A stretch of 64,000 nt of DNA from Zunongwangia atlantica 22II14-10F7 (GTDB lineage Bacteria > Bacteroidota > Bacteroidia > Flavobacteriales > Flavobacteriaceae), in the NCBI RefSeq assembly GCF_002094855.1, contig NZ_ARYN01000010.1, positions 1 to 64,000 of the forward strand, in the 5' to 3' direction. The position numbers and the translations under genes are program-made. Shown here piece after piece: positions 41,701 to 51,118 of the stretch; the first letter of the stretch is position 1, and each line of letters opens with the position of its first letter. Under the pieces are notes generated by a model. The model had not been told where the DNA came from. It saw only the letters and a list, made by a program, of their open reading frames with translations, and ran no database searches.

Positions 41701-41765
41701 GTTGAGCTTTCAGCCTTAAGCTATCAGCTATCGGCTTATTCAAAATTCAGCATTTAGAATTCAAA
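41701..41765. repeat. AGCT-rich dispersed repeat words upstream of fpg
   Basis: GAGCTTTCAGCCTTAAGCTA, then TCAGCTATCGGCTTATTC and AAAATTCAGCATTTAGAATTC. This creates a false N-terminal extension of the fpg frame. Confidence 0.5.
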
Positions 41766-41915
41766 ATAATTTAGCACATCTTCAAATTATCTTGTTTCTA
41801 AAATTAAAACTCCTGAAACCAGAATTCGCTAAATTCCTGCTAAAGTTTAAACTTCAACATATCAAAAACACTAAAAAATCTATCTAAAAAAACTACAATT
41901 TCGAGAAAAATAGAC

Positions 41916-43196
41916 TTATCGATTAAAAGGATATTTAGAGATCCAATGAAAACCTCTGTTGTTCAGCAAGAAATCTTCACGCCCTTTTCTTTCGGTTTTA
42001 AAATAGATACTATCGCCTTTAAAAATACCTTCAAACTCATAAACATTCGATTCCGGTTTCATTTTGTAATCAAAAAACCCAACTTTACTAGAATCACGTT
42101 CCTTTAAATAGATCTTTTGGGCAACGGTATCTGTTTCTGCCACGTAATAAACACCTTCATCATTCATTTTTTGAAGATACATCAGCTGTGGCCGATCAAA
42201 AATAAGTCGCTTAAATTGCAAACTATCATCTAATCGAGCCGGTCTTTTCTTATGATTCAGCTGAAATTCATTTAATTCATAAATTCCGTATAACTCATGT
42301 TTAGGACCAAGGTCACCATACATATCTTGTCTACGTATTGTAGAAATCAGTTTTAAAACAACAAACACAATGATGAATAAAAACTTAGCAATTTGAAGCG
42401 TATGATTTTTCCATTTTTTCAAAAATGGTTTTACATATTCGATTTTAGAAACATCACGATTAAGGATAAAAACATTCAGTAATCTTTTGCCGTCGATCAA
42501 AATCAAAAAGGCTGAAAAAACACATAAATGCAATGAAAATTGTTTTACAGGAATATCATAAGAAATATTCATCATAAAAACATTCAACATCACCCCAAAA
42601 CTTAAAACGGCACCTAATGTTCTGGTTCGTTTAAATATAAGCAGAATGGCAGCAATAGTTTCAGACCAGCCTGCAAATACCGTGTAGGTTTTAGAAAACC
42701 CCATATAATTCCAGGCCAGCCCCATTGGTGACATTTCGCCAAAAGGAGTTACAAGCCTTATTAAATATGGCTCTCCAAACTGAAGTTTAAAGACTTTAAT
42801 GATTCCGTAAGTCAATAATACAAATATTAGGTAATAACGAATGTATTGTCCTCCAATATAAATGAGTCTCTTTGAATTTATTTTACTTCGGAAGAGTAAG
42901 AAAATTACTGTACAAAGTATAAAACTTAGAATCCCGATCAATAAACATCTCACAAAGTCGTACAAGGTGTCTCCACTTCCTGTGTTTTGAACATGATTAG
43001 CATCTGGATTATTAAGAAAAGTCTCAGCGAACCATGGAACAATAACATGCCAAGTATTTTGATGAAATATCCTTTCAAAAAAATACAGAGGAGTAAATGA
43101 GTTTAGCGGAAAAGGAAAAATATAAAGAACCGAATAAATAAAGAAAAACAGAATTACATATTTCAGCAATTCTTCGCCAAAGGAATTGAGTTTCAT
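41916..43196 (-). CDS. DoxX-like integral membrane protein
   Basis: A 426-aa membrane protein. About seven to eight helices cover residues 10-290, including a DoxX-like stretch (MGLAWNYMGFSKTYTVFAGWSETIAAILL). A soluble C-terminal region (about 300-426) shows IYELNEFQLNHKKRP and a beta-rich end. The soluble part often follows DoxX domains in flavobacterial membrane proteins with no assigned function. It is monocistronic; no promoter was identified. Confidence 0.75.
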   Translation of the reverse strand: MKLNSFGEELLKYVILFFFIYSVLYIFPFPLNSFTPLYFFERIFHQNTWHVIVPWFAETFLNNPDANHVQNTGSGDTLYDFVRCLLIGILSFILCTVIFLLFRSKINSKRLIYIGGQYIRYYLIFVLLTYGIIKVFKLQFGEPYLIRLVTPFGEMSPMGLAWNYMGFSKTYTVFAGWSETIAAILLIFKRTRTLGAVLSFGVMLNVFMMNISYDIPVKQFSLHLCVFSAFLILIDGKRLLNVFILNRDVSKIEYVKPFLKKWKNHTLQIAKFLFIIVFVVLKLISTIRRQDMYGDLGPKHELYGIYELNEFQLNHKKRPARLDDSLQFKRLIFDRPQLMYLQKMNDEGVYYVAETDTVAQKIYLKERDSSKVGFFDYKMKPESNVYEFEGIFKGDSIYFKTERKGREDFLLNNRGFHWISKYPFNR

Positions 43197-43280
43197 AATT
43201 TTTGATTGATGGTTTAAGTCTGAATGAAAAGGCTTTCCAATAAATAACGAAACTCTAATTAAAATATTTTCAGCGCATTA

Positions 43281-44357
43281 TTAAAACAACTTCATCTGCC
43301 CGTCCTTATAGATCTCGTGTAAACCACAGTTTAATGTTGGCCGCTCACGATCTTTCAGGTATAAATTTCTAGCAATTTTAAACTGCTGCTTTACCTGGTC
43401 TGCGAATTCTCCCTCTCCTTTCATTCGAGTTCCAAATCGGCTATCGTTTAAACTTCCGCCGTGAACACTTTCAATTTGATGAAGCACTTTACTAGCTCTA
43501 TCGGGCATGGTTTTATTGATCCAATCTGTAAAAATAGTACCTATTGCGCCATTTAATCTTACAATGGTATAACCTACACTCAATGCACCACGATTTGCAA
43601 TTTCTTTCACCAGCGGCATAATTTCGTGACTGTTAACTGACGGAATTATTGGTGCCATCATCACATTAACCGGAATTCCTTTTGCTGAAAGATTCTCGAC
43701 AGTTTCCAATCGTTTTTTGATACTTGCTGTACGCGGTTCTAAAATTCTTCGTGTTTCTTCCTTTAAACTGGTGATCGAAATATTTACGTGAACTAATCGG
43801 TCTTTATGCAATTCTTCTAAAATATCAAGATCCCGAAGCACCAGGGAATTTTTGGTAATGATACCCACCGGGTGCCGATATTTCAAAAATGTCTGAAGCA
43901 ATTTTCTGGTAATTTCCAATCGCTTTTCTACCGGCTGATAACAATCTGTATTTCCCGATAAAACGATCGGAGCTGCCTGCCAATTTTTGCTGCGGAGTTT
44001 CTTTTCGAGCAATTCAACTGCATTTTGCTTTACCAAAATTTTCTGTTCGAAATCCAGCCCAGGACTAAAACCCCAATATTCGTGAGAATTCCTGGCGTAG
44101 CAATAAATGCAACCATGCTCACAACCCTGATAGGGATTTAGAGAATAACTCATCCCAACATCTGGACTTTCTACTTTATTTACAATGGTTTTAGGAAAAG
44201 TATCGATGATGGTGGTTTTGCTTTCCTGAAAATCATCACCTTCTGCAGCGCAATAATTCAGAAAATCATCTCTAAACTCGTGACTATTTGCATCAAAACG
44301 ATTAGGCACATTGCTCTGTGCTCCTCTACCTTTTATATACTCTTGAGATTTGGACAT
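43281..44357 (-). CDS. PA0069-family radical SAM protein
   Basis: Radical SAM enzyme of 358 aa related to spore photoproduct lyase-like proteins. The iron-sulfur motif is CEHGCIYC (Cys79, Cys83, Cys86, a CX3CX2C cluster) in NPYQGCEHGCIYCYARNSHEYW. SAM-domain strands such as VLSGNTDCYQPVEKRLEITR follow. The family is widespread and its reaction has not been established. It stands between a DoxX-like gene and an enoyl-CoA hydratase gene on the same strand with wide gaps. Confidence 0.92.
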   Translation of the reverse strand: MSKSQEYIKGRGAQSNVPNRFDANSHEFRDDFLNYCAAEGDDFQESKTTIIDTFPKTIVNKVESPDVGMSYSLNPYQGCEHGCIYCYARNSHEYWGFSPGLDFEQKILVKQNAVELLEKKLRSKNWQAAPIVLSGNTDCYQPVEKRLEITRKLLQTFLKYRHPVGIITKNSLVLRDLDILEELHKDRLVHVNISITSLKEETRRILEPRTASIKKRLETVENLSAKGIPVNVMMAPIIPSVNSHEIMPLVKEIANRGALSVGYTIVRLNGAIGTIFTDWINKTMPDRASKVLHQIESVHGGSLNDSRFGTRMKGEGEFADQVKQQFKIARNLYLKDRERPTLNCGLHEIYKDGQMKLF

Positions 44358-44536
44358 TTCACAAAATTATGGAATTTTTCCACTTATGAGGAAATTATCC
44401 TAATTTATTTCCAAAAAAATACCTCAAGATAAATCCATGAGGCACTTTTTGATGATGTATTTTATATCGAGGCAAGGCTCGAATTATTCAATCTCTATTA
44501 TCGCGTAAATCCAAATTTATCGATAAGGGTCAGTTT

Positions 44537-45319
44537 CTATTTCCCGGGAAATTCTGCTTTTCGTTTATTCAAAAAAGCTGAAGTTCCTTCTTTAAAATCT
44601 TCGGTTCCAAAAGCATTTCCAAATTCGTTGATTTCAACTTCAAATCCGTTAACGCCTTTTTCATAGCTCGCATTAATCGCTTTTATCGCTCCTTCAATAG
44701 CCACCAAAGAATTTTTAAGGATCTTCCCGGCTAGCTTTTCAGTAAATTCTAAAAGCTCTTCCTGAGTGGTTACATGGTTCACTAAATTATATTGCAAAGC
44801 CTGATTGGCATCGATCATTCCGGCCGTCATGATCATTTCCATAGCGCGACCTTTACCTACGATTTGCGTCAACCGCTGTGTACCGCCATACCCCGGAATA
44901 ACACCCAAAGAAACTTCTGGCAATCCCATTTTAGCATTTTCAGAAGCTACTCTAAAATGTGCTGCCATCGCTAATTCCAATCCGCCGCCTAACGCAAAAC
45001 CGTTTACCGCTGCAATTACCGGTTTTGGAAAATTTGCCACAAAATCAAACAATTTCGCCTGACCTTCAGCCGCTAACTGCTTTCCTTCTTCCGGAGAAAA
45101 ATCGGCAAACTCACTAATATCGGCGCCGGCAACAAACGCCTTTTCACCACTTCCGGTCAAAATAATCACTTTTACATCTTCATCATCTTTAGCTTCAGAA
45201 AAAGCTTCGTGCAGTTCCTGTATCGTGTCTTTATTTAAAGCGTTGAGTTTAGAAGGACGATCGATAGTAATGTAAAGGATCTCGTTCTCTTCTTCAACTA
45301 AAATATTTTGGTACCTCAT
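44537..45319 (-). CDS. enoyl-CoA hydratase/isomerase family protein
   Basis: Crotonase-fold enzyme of 260 aa, most like short-chain enoyl-CoA hydratases. The oxyanion-hole segments are AGADISEFA (about 64-72) and NGFALGGGLELAMAA. The two catalytic glutamates of hydratases are present: Glu115 (GGGLELA) and Glu135 (LPEVSLG). It therefore likely hydrates trans-2-enoyl-CoA in fatty or amino acid breakdown. It is monocistronic, with a dispersed repeat just upstream. Confidence 0.92.
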   Translation of the reverse strand: MRYQNILVEEENEILYITIDRPSKLNALNKDTIQELHEAFSEAKDDEDVKVIILTGSGEKAFVAGADISEFADFSPEEGKQLAAEGQAKLFDFVANFPKPVIAAVNGFALGGGLELAMAAHFRVASENAKMGLPEVSLGVIPGYGGTQRLTQIVGKGRAMEMIMTAGMIDANQALQYNLVNHVTTQEELLEFTEKLAGKILKNSLVAIEGAIKAINASYEKGVNGFEVEINEFGNAFGTEDFKEGTSAFLNKRKAEFPGK

Positions 45320-45337
45320 CGTGTTGGTTTTTTATTT

Positions 45338-45466
45338 TTGATTGTCCGTAATTTGTAATAATTGGTTGTGTTCGTCATTCCGGACTTGATCCGGAATCTC
45401 ATACTGTATTGAAAACCGAACTATTGTGATGAGACCCTGAATCAAGTTCAGGGTGACCACACCTAA
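45338..45466. repeat. dispersed repeat (CATTCCGGA family), copy 2
   Basis: Matches 4383-4556 in order and wording (CGTCATTCCGGACTTGATCC, GGAATCTCATACTGTATTGA, GATGAGACCCTGAATCAAG, TTCAGGGTGACCACAC) but lacks the 45-base GC-rich insertion, so CATTCCGGA joins CTTGATCCGGA directly. Small inverted pairs TCCGGA and CCCTGAA/TTCAGGG remain. It lies in the spacer upstream of the enoyl-CoA hydratase gene. Confidence 0.75.
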
Positions 45467-45535
45467 TTATGATCTATTCAATTTTTTATTAAAGGTAGCA
45501 TTTTGAACCTGTCTTCCCAAAAACCAGCGATCAGG

Positions 45536-46990
45536 TTATTTAGGAAAACGGACTTTAAAGATAGTTCCTTTGCCTGGTTTTGAGGTGAAATTTATACTTC
45601 CTTTATAAGTTTCTACGATGTTTTTAACCATGGCGAGCCCTAATCCCATTCCGCTGCTTTTGGTAGTAAATTTAGGCTCAAAGATCTTTTCACGATTTTC
45701 TTCTGTAATTCCCTGCCCATTATCACAAACACTAATACATACATTATCCGGCTCTTCGTCGATGCTCACCACGATCTTTGGATCTTCGGTTTCATCCATC
45801 GCCTGGATAGCATTTTTTACCAGATTGGTCACTACCCGGATGAGTTGCGTACGATCGAATTTGGCTAAAATTTCTTCTTTTTCTGAATTAAATACGATAT
45901 AATTTTCATTGAAAATATCGAGCGCCAGTTTGGTGATCTTAGGCACATTTAAGGTTTCGTTTTGCTGCGCCGGCATTTTTGCAAAGTTTGAAAATGCTGA
46001 AGCGATCGAACTCATCGTATCGATCTGGTTGATCAAGGTGTCACAAAATTCATTGACTTTATGTTCAATTTCGGGATCATGACGATCGAACCTACGCTCA
46101 AAACTCTGCACACTTAATCGCATTGGGGTAAGCGGATTTTTAATTTCGTGTGCTACCTGCTTTGCCATTTCTCTCCAGGCCTGTTCTCGCTCTCCAGTGG
46201 CCAGCTTTACCGCACTTTCTTCCAACTCGTCGATCATAGAATTATATGCTGAAATTAATGCATAGATCTCTTCGGAAGCGTTACTGAGTTCAATCTTTTG
46301 GTTTCGTTTATCAAGCCGGGTTTGATTAATTTTTTCTGAAATTATTTTTAGTGACTTGGTAATATATTTTGAAAGGAAATAAGACAGAATAATCGCCAAA
46401 GCCAGCATAAAAAGATACACTTCGCCAAGACGCATCAAGAAATCGTTAAGGTCTCGATTTAGTACACTATCATCCTGAAGATAGGGCAAATACAAGATCG
46501 CCAAAGGTTTAAAACGCTGATCTGTAATATAGGTGTAAGACGACTGAAATTTCTCGCCATTCGTTTCCCCTTTCAGTAAATATCGCCGATTAGAAGAAGC
46601 ATCTAATTTGGCTAAAATCGGTTTATCGATCTGGTAATCTGTAGTGTCTTTAAAAAAATTCTCTTTAGAACTTATCAATAATCTTCCTTCAAGATCATAA
46701 ATATTGATCTGCATCTCATGAACCTGAGACATCTCGTAGATCTTTTGATTTTGTTTAAAAATAGAAGGAATATTTTCAGTGTTTACCATGTAGGTAGTAC
46801 TGGCCAGCACAAAATTTATATTCTCACGTATCGCTGTTTCTTTTCGTTCCAGTCGTTCACGGTGATAAGCTTCAGCCTCCAGCTTGTATTGGTAAACAGT
46901 AACCCCGGCAATCAAAATAGAAGCTCCCAGCACCAAAAGGATCATGGAAATAAAGATACGCGTACGTAAGGATAATTTTAAAAGCTTCAT
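45536..46990 (-). CDS. NtrY-like sensor histidine kinase
   Basis: Inner-membrane sensor kinase of 484 aa. Membrane helices lie at about 12-34 and 188-210 with an extracytoplasmic sensor between. A HAMP linker follows, then the phosphoacceptor His281 in VAHEIKNPLTPMRLS (the NtrY-type H box). N, G1 and G2 boxes follow (NLVKNAIQA, VCDNGQGI, SGMGLGLAMVKN). No response regulator is adjacent, so its partner must be elsewhere. It lies downstream of hemJ by 99 bp and may be read from the hemH-MATE-hemJ promoter. Confidence 0.92.
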   Translation of the reverse strand: MKLLKLSLRTRIFISMILLVLGASILIAGVTVYQYKLEAEAYHRERLERKETAIRENINFVLASTTYMVNTENIPSIFKQNQKIYEMSQVHEMQINIYDLEGRLLISSKENFFKDTTDYQIDKPILAKLDASSNRRYLLKGETNGEKFQSSYTYITDQRFKPLAILYLPYLQDDSVLNRDLNDFLMRLGEVYLFMLALAIILSYFLSKYITKSLKIISEKINQTRLDKRNQKIELSNASEEIYALISAYNSMIDELEESAVKLATGEREQAWREMAKQVAHEIKNPLTPMRLSVQSFERRFDRHDPEIEHKVNEFCDTLINQIDTMSSIASAFSNFAKMPAQQNETLNVPKITKLALDIFNENYIVFNSEKEEILAKFDRTQLIRVVTNLVKNAIQAMDETEDPKIVVSIDEEPDNVCISVCDNGQGITEENREKIFEPKFTTKSSGMGLGLAMVKNIVETYKGSINFTSKPGKGTIFKVRFPK

Positions 46991-47089
46991 AAATTGCCAG
47001 TTACCGCAAATTAATCAAAATCATTGAGTTGATATTCGATGATTTCAGACTAAATTCTTTTTTCAGAAAAGAATCAATTATCACACCAA

Positions 47090-47638
47090 TTACGCATTGG
47101 GGTTTTTAGAGCGTATCTTTTTATATAATTTGATTCCGAGCATTAGTAGAATTCCCAATGCAAAAATTCCTATTACTCCGTAGATCCAATTCAGCGCATT
47201 TCTAACAATTACCAAGAATATTACTGAAAAAAGGATCACGGTAGATCCTTCGTTCCATAGACGCATTTGCCCTGAAGTATATTTTACTTTATCTACCTGA
47301 AGTTGTTTAAAAATATGATGTGTTTTTAAATGATAAGCAATTAGTAGGATCACAAAACCAAGCTTTACGTGCATCCAACCTTGTTGCAACCAAACAGGTT
47401 GCATGATCAATAAAATTATAGCGAATAAAGTTGCTAAGATTGCCGATGGCCAGGTGATAATAAACCACAAACGCTTAGCCATAAGTTTTAGCTGTGTTAC
47501 TAATATCGACTTATCTGGTTCGGGTTTATCGAAAGCTTCAATTTGGTAAATAAATAAGCGCGGAATATAAAAAAGCCCGGCAAACCAGGTGATCACAAAA
47601 ATAAGATGAAGCGATTTTATGTAATTATAGTATTCCAA
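47090..47638 (-). CDS. hemJ: protoporphyrinogen IX oxidase HemJ
   Basis: Integral membrane enzyme that oxidises protoporphyrinogen IX to protoporphyrin IX, the next-to-last step of heme synthesis. The 182-aa protein has four to five helices. His11 lies in SLHLIFVITWFAGLFYIPRLF, His90-Lys92 in WMHVKLGFV, and the RLWNE block at 126-130, all of which are HemJ/UPF0093 features. The family name could be read as a CopD-like protein, but the motif set and the hemH neighbour favour HemJ. No hemG or hemY is seen in the window, so it completes the pathway here. Confidence 0.88.
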   Translation of the reverse strand: MEYYNYIKSLHLIFVITWFAGLFYIPRLFIYQIEAFDKPEPDKSILVTQLKLMAKRLWFIITWPSAILATLFAIILLIMQPVWLQQGWMHVKLGFVILLIAYHLKTHHIFKQLQVDKVKYTSGQMRLWNEGSTVILFSVIFLVIVRNALNWIYGVIGIFALGILLMLGIKLYKKIRSKNPNA

Positions 47639-47675
47639 AGTCTGCTATTTAATATGCAAATTAAAATGATTTCTC

Positions 47676-49025
47676 TTAATCGTGTTCTAAATTATGCCTG
47701 ATTTCACGATTTACAAAATAACCGGTAACAATGGTCGAAAGTACATCGGCAATCGGGAAACTTATCCAAACGCCTAATTCTCCGTAGTAATTCGGTAAAA
47801 TTAAAATAAGCGGAATAAAGAAAAATCCCTGTCTTGAAAGTGTTAATAATAAAGCCGGAACTGCTTTTCCTATCGCCTGAAAATATGCCGCGCCAATAAG
47901 TTGTAAGGCAATAATTGGTGTCGCTGCAAAAACCCAACGCATAGCGCCAGGTGTACGCTCGATAATAGCTTCATTTTGGGTAAAGATCATTGCAATTTCT
48001 TTTGAAAACCCCATAATCAAACCAAAAACCACGCATCCCATTAAACAGGCATATAAGATCGCTTTATTGATAGAACTGCGAACTCTGCCATACTTTTGAG
48101 CGCCGTAATTATAGCCGGCAATCGGTAAAAATCCTTGTGTAATCCCCAAAACTGGAAATAAAGCAAACATCAGCATTCTCCCAATGATCGCATAAACTGC
48201 AACTCCGTCTTCACCACCAAGATCGAAAAGAATATTATTCATTAATAAATAAATAATGCTAACCACCGCCTGTCGTGCAAGCGTTACAAATCCCAGAGAA
48301 CCAATCTCACGAAGAATAGGAAAATCTAACCTAAAATGACTAATATCGATCTTTAACTCAGATTTACCAGAGAAGACAAAAAACCAGAAAATATATAGAA
48401 AACAAACCATATAAGATCCTGTAGTTGCCCAGGCAGCGCCATACATTCCAAGATCCATTACATTTATAAAAAGGTAATCGCCTATAATATTTCCTACGGA
48501 AGGAATAATCATCGAGATCATGGCGAAATTTGGTTTTCCTTCAGCTCTAATCACATTATTCCCCATCATGTTAAGCGCCAAAATTGGCACTCCGTAAAGG
48601 ACAATGCGGTAATAGATCTTTGCAGGTTCAAAAATATCACCTTTCCCACCAAAAGCAGGAATAAGCTCATTGATAAAAATAAGGCCCAAAATCACCAAAC
48701 TAACACATAACAAAAGTGTTAGTGTAATTTGATTACCAAAGGTTTTACGTGCTTTTTTATCGTTATCTGCACCAAGTGCACGGGAAATAATTGAAGAACC
48801 TCCAATCCCGATACTCATCCCTAAAGCAGCAATAAAAAATGAAATAGGCAAAACAACGTTGATGGCGGCTATCGCAGTAGAACCAATCCAGTTTCCAACA
48901 AAAATGGTATCTACAAGGATATTAAGTGACATTACCAAAATCCCAACAGATGCGGGTAATGCCTGGCGAATTAAAAGTTTACCTATGGATTCATTTCCTA
49001 GCGCTTCAGAGCTTACTTTTGCCAT
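47676..49025 (-). CDS. MATE family efflux transporter
   Basis: Multidrug and toxic-compound extrusion antiporter of 449 aa with twelve predicted helices in two repeats (first: LLIRQALPASVGILVMSLNILVDTIFVGNWIG; second near residues 240-300). The GGSSIISRALGADN segment is typical. It overlaps the hemH stop by one base and precedes hemJ by 37 bp, so it is expressed with heme genes. Export of a porphyrin or a cation is possible but inferred only from position. Confidence 0.92.
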   Translation of the reverse strand: MAKVSSEALGNESIGKLLIRQALPASVGILVMSLNILVDTIFVGNWIGSTAIAAINVVLPISFFIAALGMSIGIGGSSIISRALGADNDKKARKTFGNQITLTLLLCVSLVILGLIFINELIPAFGGKGDIFEPAKIYYRIVLYGVPILALNMMGNNVIRAEGKPNFAMISMIIPSVGNIIGDYLFINVMDLGMYGAAWATTGSYMVCFLYIFWFFVFSGKSELKIDISHFRLDFPILREIGSLGFVTLARQAVVSIIYLLMNNILFDLGGEDGVAVYAIIGRMLMFALFPVLGITQGFLPIAGYNYGAQKYGRVRSSINKAILYACLMGCVVFGLIMGFSKEIAMIFTQNEAIIERTPGAMRWVFAATPIIALQLIGAAYFQAIGKAVPALLLTLSRQGFFFIPLILILPNYYGELGVWISFPIADVLSTIVTGYFVNREIRHNLEHD

Positions 49026-50059
49026 TATGCTTCAACGGGTTTTTGATGCGCCCACTCGTCTACCCAGCGAGACAGCATTTTAACCCAGTCTTCACGATCA
49101 TTTAAGCAAGGAACTACAGTAAATTCTTTTCCGCCAACTTCGTGGAAAATTTCTTCTCCTTCCATCGCAATTTCTTCCAAAGTTTCTAAACAGTCTGAAA
49201 CAAAAGCAGGGGTAACAATGGCCATTTTTTTGATGCCTTGTTTTCCAAAACGCTCTATCGTTCTATCGGTATAAGGTTTTAACCATGGATCGAATCCTAA
49301 TCTGGATTGAAAACTTACGCTGTAAGTTCCTTCTTTTAGATTTAAATATTCAGCTACTAGTCTTGTGGTTTCGTAGCATTGATGACGGTAACAAAATTGG
49401 TGTGCAGAAGAAGCTGTTTGGCAACAACTACCATCGATCTTACAATGCGAATTTGTGATATCACTTTTTCTGATATGGCGCTCCGGAACTCCGTGATAGG
49501 AGAACAACAGATGCTCAAAATCGAGATTTTGTAATCGCTCCTGAATGCTATTTCCTAAAACACGAATATAATCTGGATGATTATAAAATGCCGGAACCGA
49601 AGTAAATTTCATCTCAGGGAAATGCTTTTGGCGTAACTGTTCAGCCAGTACCAAAATAGTTTCGGTTGTTGCCATTGCAAATTGTGGATACAACGGAAAA
49701 AGCAACACTTCGTCTACTCCTTTTTCTTTAAGTTCTTTTAAACCATCGTAAATACTTGGCGTACCGTAGCGCATGGCCAAAGCAATTGGCACCGAGGTCA
49801 TCTCGTCTACTTTTTCCTGCAACCTTTCAGAAAGAACAATTAATGGCGAACCTTCTTCCCACCAGATTTTTTGGTAAGCCTCGGCAGATTTTTTTGGTCG
49901 GGTATTCAGGATAATTCCTTTTACCAACAGCGAACGGAACACGTAAGGCACATCGATTACCCGCTCGTCCATTAAAAATTCACCAAGATATTTTTTTACG
50001 TCCTTTGGATCTGTGCTATCGGGGGATCCCAGATTAACTAAAAGTACGCCTTTGCTCAT
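49025..50059 (-). CDS. hemH: ferrochelatase
   Basis: Inserts Fe(II) into protoporphyrin IX, the last step of protoheme formation. The 344-aa protein shows VNLGSPDSTDP at the start, the catalytic histidine His189 in LLFSYHGVPERH, and SFQSRLGFDPWLKPYTD. The glutamate region SDCLETLEEIAMEG near residue 300 is the other active-site part. It is the first gene of the hemH-MATE-hemJ run, with a good promoter box at 50081-50088. Confidence 0.96.
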   Translation of the reverse strand: MSKGVLLVNLGSPDSTDPKDVKKYLGEFLMDERVIDVPYVFRSLLVKGIILNTRPKKSAEAYQKIWWEEGSPLIVLSERLQEKVDEMTSVPIALAMRYGTPSIYDGLKELKEKGVDEVLLFPLYPQFAMATTETILVLAEQLRQKHFPEMKFTSVPAFYNHPDYIRVLGNSIQERLQNLDFEHLLFSYHGVPERHIRKSDITNSHCKIDGSCCQTASSAHQFCYRHQCYETTRLVAEYLNLKEGTYSVSFQSRLGFDPWLKPYTDRTIERFGKQGIKKMAIVTPAFVSDCLETLEEIAMEGEEIFHEVGGKEFTVVPCLNDREDWVKMLSRWVDEWAHQKPVEA

Positions 50060-50080
50060 GTCTTTCTCTTTTTTGCATTA

Positions 50081-50088
50081 CAAAGTTA
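50081..50088 (-). promoter_or_regulatory. -7 promoter box of hemH
   Basis: On the minus strand TAACTTTG fits TAnnTTTG, 22 bp before the start. Confidence 0.5.
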
Positions 50089-50245
50089 AGTCTATAAATT
50101 TGTTCAACTATAAATTAGTATTATACTTTTTTATTAAACAATAGCTAAAATTTTGCTCCTTAGATGAAGCCTTAAAACTATTGAGTTCTAAAAAATTTAG
50201 ATGAAATATCACACAATGCTGATATTCGATGTTTTTGGAAGAATT

Positions 50246-50953
50246 TTATTTTAATAGGAACTGAATACATTTCACTAAATGTTCTCTAAAAAGCGGCTCG
50301 TTATAAGATGCTGCAGTGTGCCCCCCACCCGTATAGATCATTTTTCCGCCATCTTCAAATTCCTGAAACCATGCGTGCGGGTGAAATTCGCCATTTTTGC
50401 CACCTTCATATGATGTCTCGTTTAGCTGAAGCAACACCTGGAGATTCGGATTTATATTTTTGAAGTTATACCACTCGTCTGTACGCTTCCAAACTTTGGG
50501 TAAATGAGCAACTGTAGGATGATCTTGCATTTCTACAACAACTTCAGCTTCCTGGATATGCGGATGACTTTCAAAATAAGCACCAATAAATTTTCCGTAC
50601 CACGGCCAATCGTATTCGGTATCTGAAGCGGCATGAATTCCGAAGAAATTACCGCCATTATCAATATATTTTCTGAATTTTTCCTGCTGATCTTCAGTAA
50701 AAACATCGCCAGTTGTACTTAGGAAAATCACTGCATCGATATTCGATAATTCTGAAACAAATTTTTCTGCATCGTCTGTCGCACTGATCGTCCAATTATT
50801 TTCTTCTGCAATTTCTTCTAAAGCAGCAATTCCCGTTGGAATAGATTCATGCTTAAAACCAGCTGTTTTATAGAAAATCGATAATTTTTCCTGTGCATTT
50901 ACCAGCGTAACACTGAAAACTAAGAGCAGAAAAAAGAGTTTTTGAAGTTTCAT
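50246..50953 (-). CDS. ThuA-like domain secreted protein
   Basis: Secreted 235-aa protein with signal peptide 1-20 (VNA|Q). It is a class I glutamine amidotransferase-like fold of the ThuA family (trehalose utilisation-like). The recognisable blocks are GGNFFGIHAASDTEYDWPWY, FIGAYFESHP and the ending TGGGHTAASYNEPLFREHL. No catalytic cysteine is evident at the usual place. The substrate is probably a sugar but is not known. It is flanked by AGCT-rich repeat words and hemH. Confidence 0.87.
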   Translation of the reverse strand: MKLQKLFFLLLVFSVTLVNAQEKLSIFYKTAGFKHESIPTGIAALEEIAEENNWTISATDDAEKFVSELSNIDAVIFLSTTGDVFTEDQQEKFRKYIDNGGNFFGIHAASDTEYDWPWYGKFIGAYFESHPHIQEAEVVVEMQDHPTVAHLPKVWKRTDEWYNFKNINPNLQVLLQLNETSYEGGKNGEFHPHAWFQEFEDGGKMIYTGGGHTAASYNEPLFREHLVKCIQFLLK

Positions 50954-50975
50954 TTTGTATTGAAGTTGACGGATT

Positions 50976-51030
50976 ATAAAAGCTTTAAGCGAACAATTAT
51001 CAGCTTTCAGCTAAAATTCAAAATTTAATT
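50976..51030. repeat. AGCT-rich dispersed repeat words
   Basis: AAAAGCTTTAAGCGAACAAT, then TATCAGCTTTCAGCTAAAATT and CAAAATTTAATT, upstream of the ThuA gene. Confidence 0.45.
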
Positions 51031-51118
51031 TTTCATCCTGATTTTTTATATTCTGACTCTCAATTATCTGATCGACACATCACCGCCTTTTCAAATTGAA
51101 AAAAGTCTATTTTCTTAA

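Noticed and set aside
41675-41743. N-terminal extension of the Fpg/Nei gene
   Set aside because: It is read from an AGCT-rich repeat, and the catalytic proline must follow the initiator methionine.
47090-47638. CopD-like copper resistance protein
   Set aside because: The HLIFVITWFAGLFY start, H..K and RLWNE motifs and the hemH neighbour fit HemJ better.
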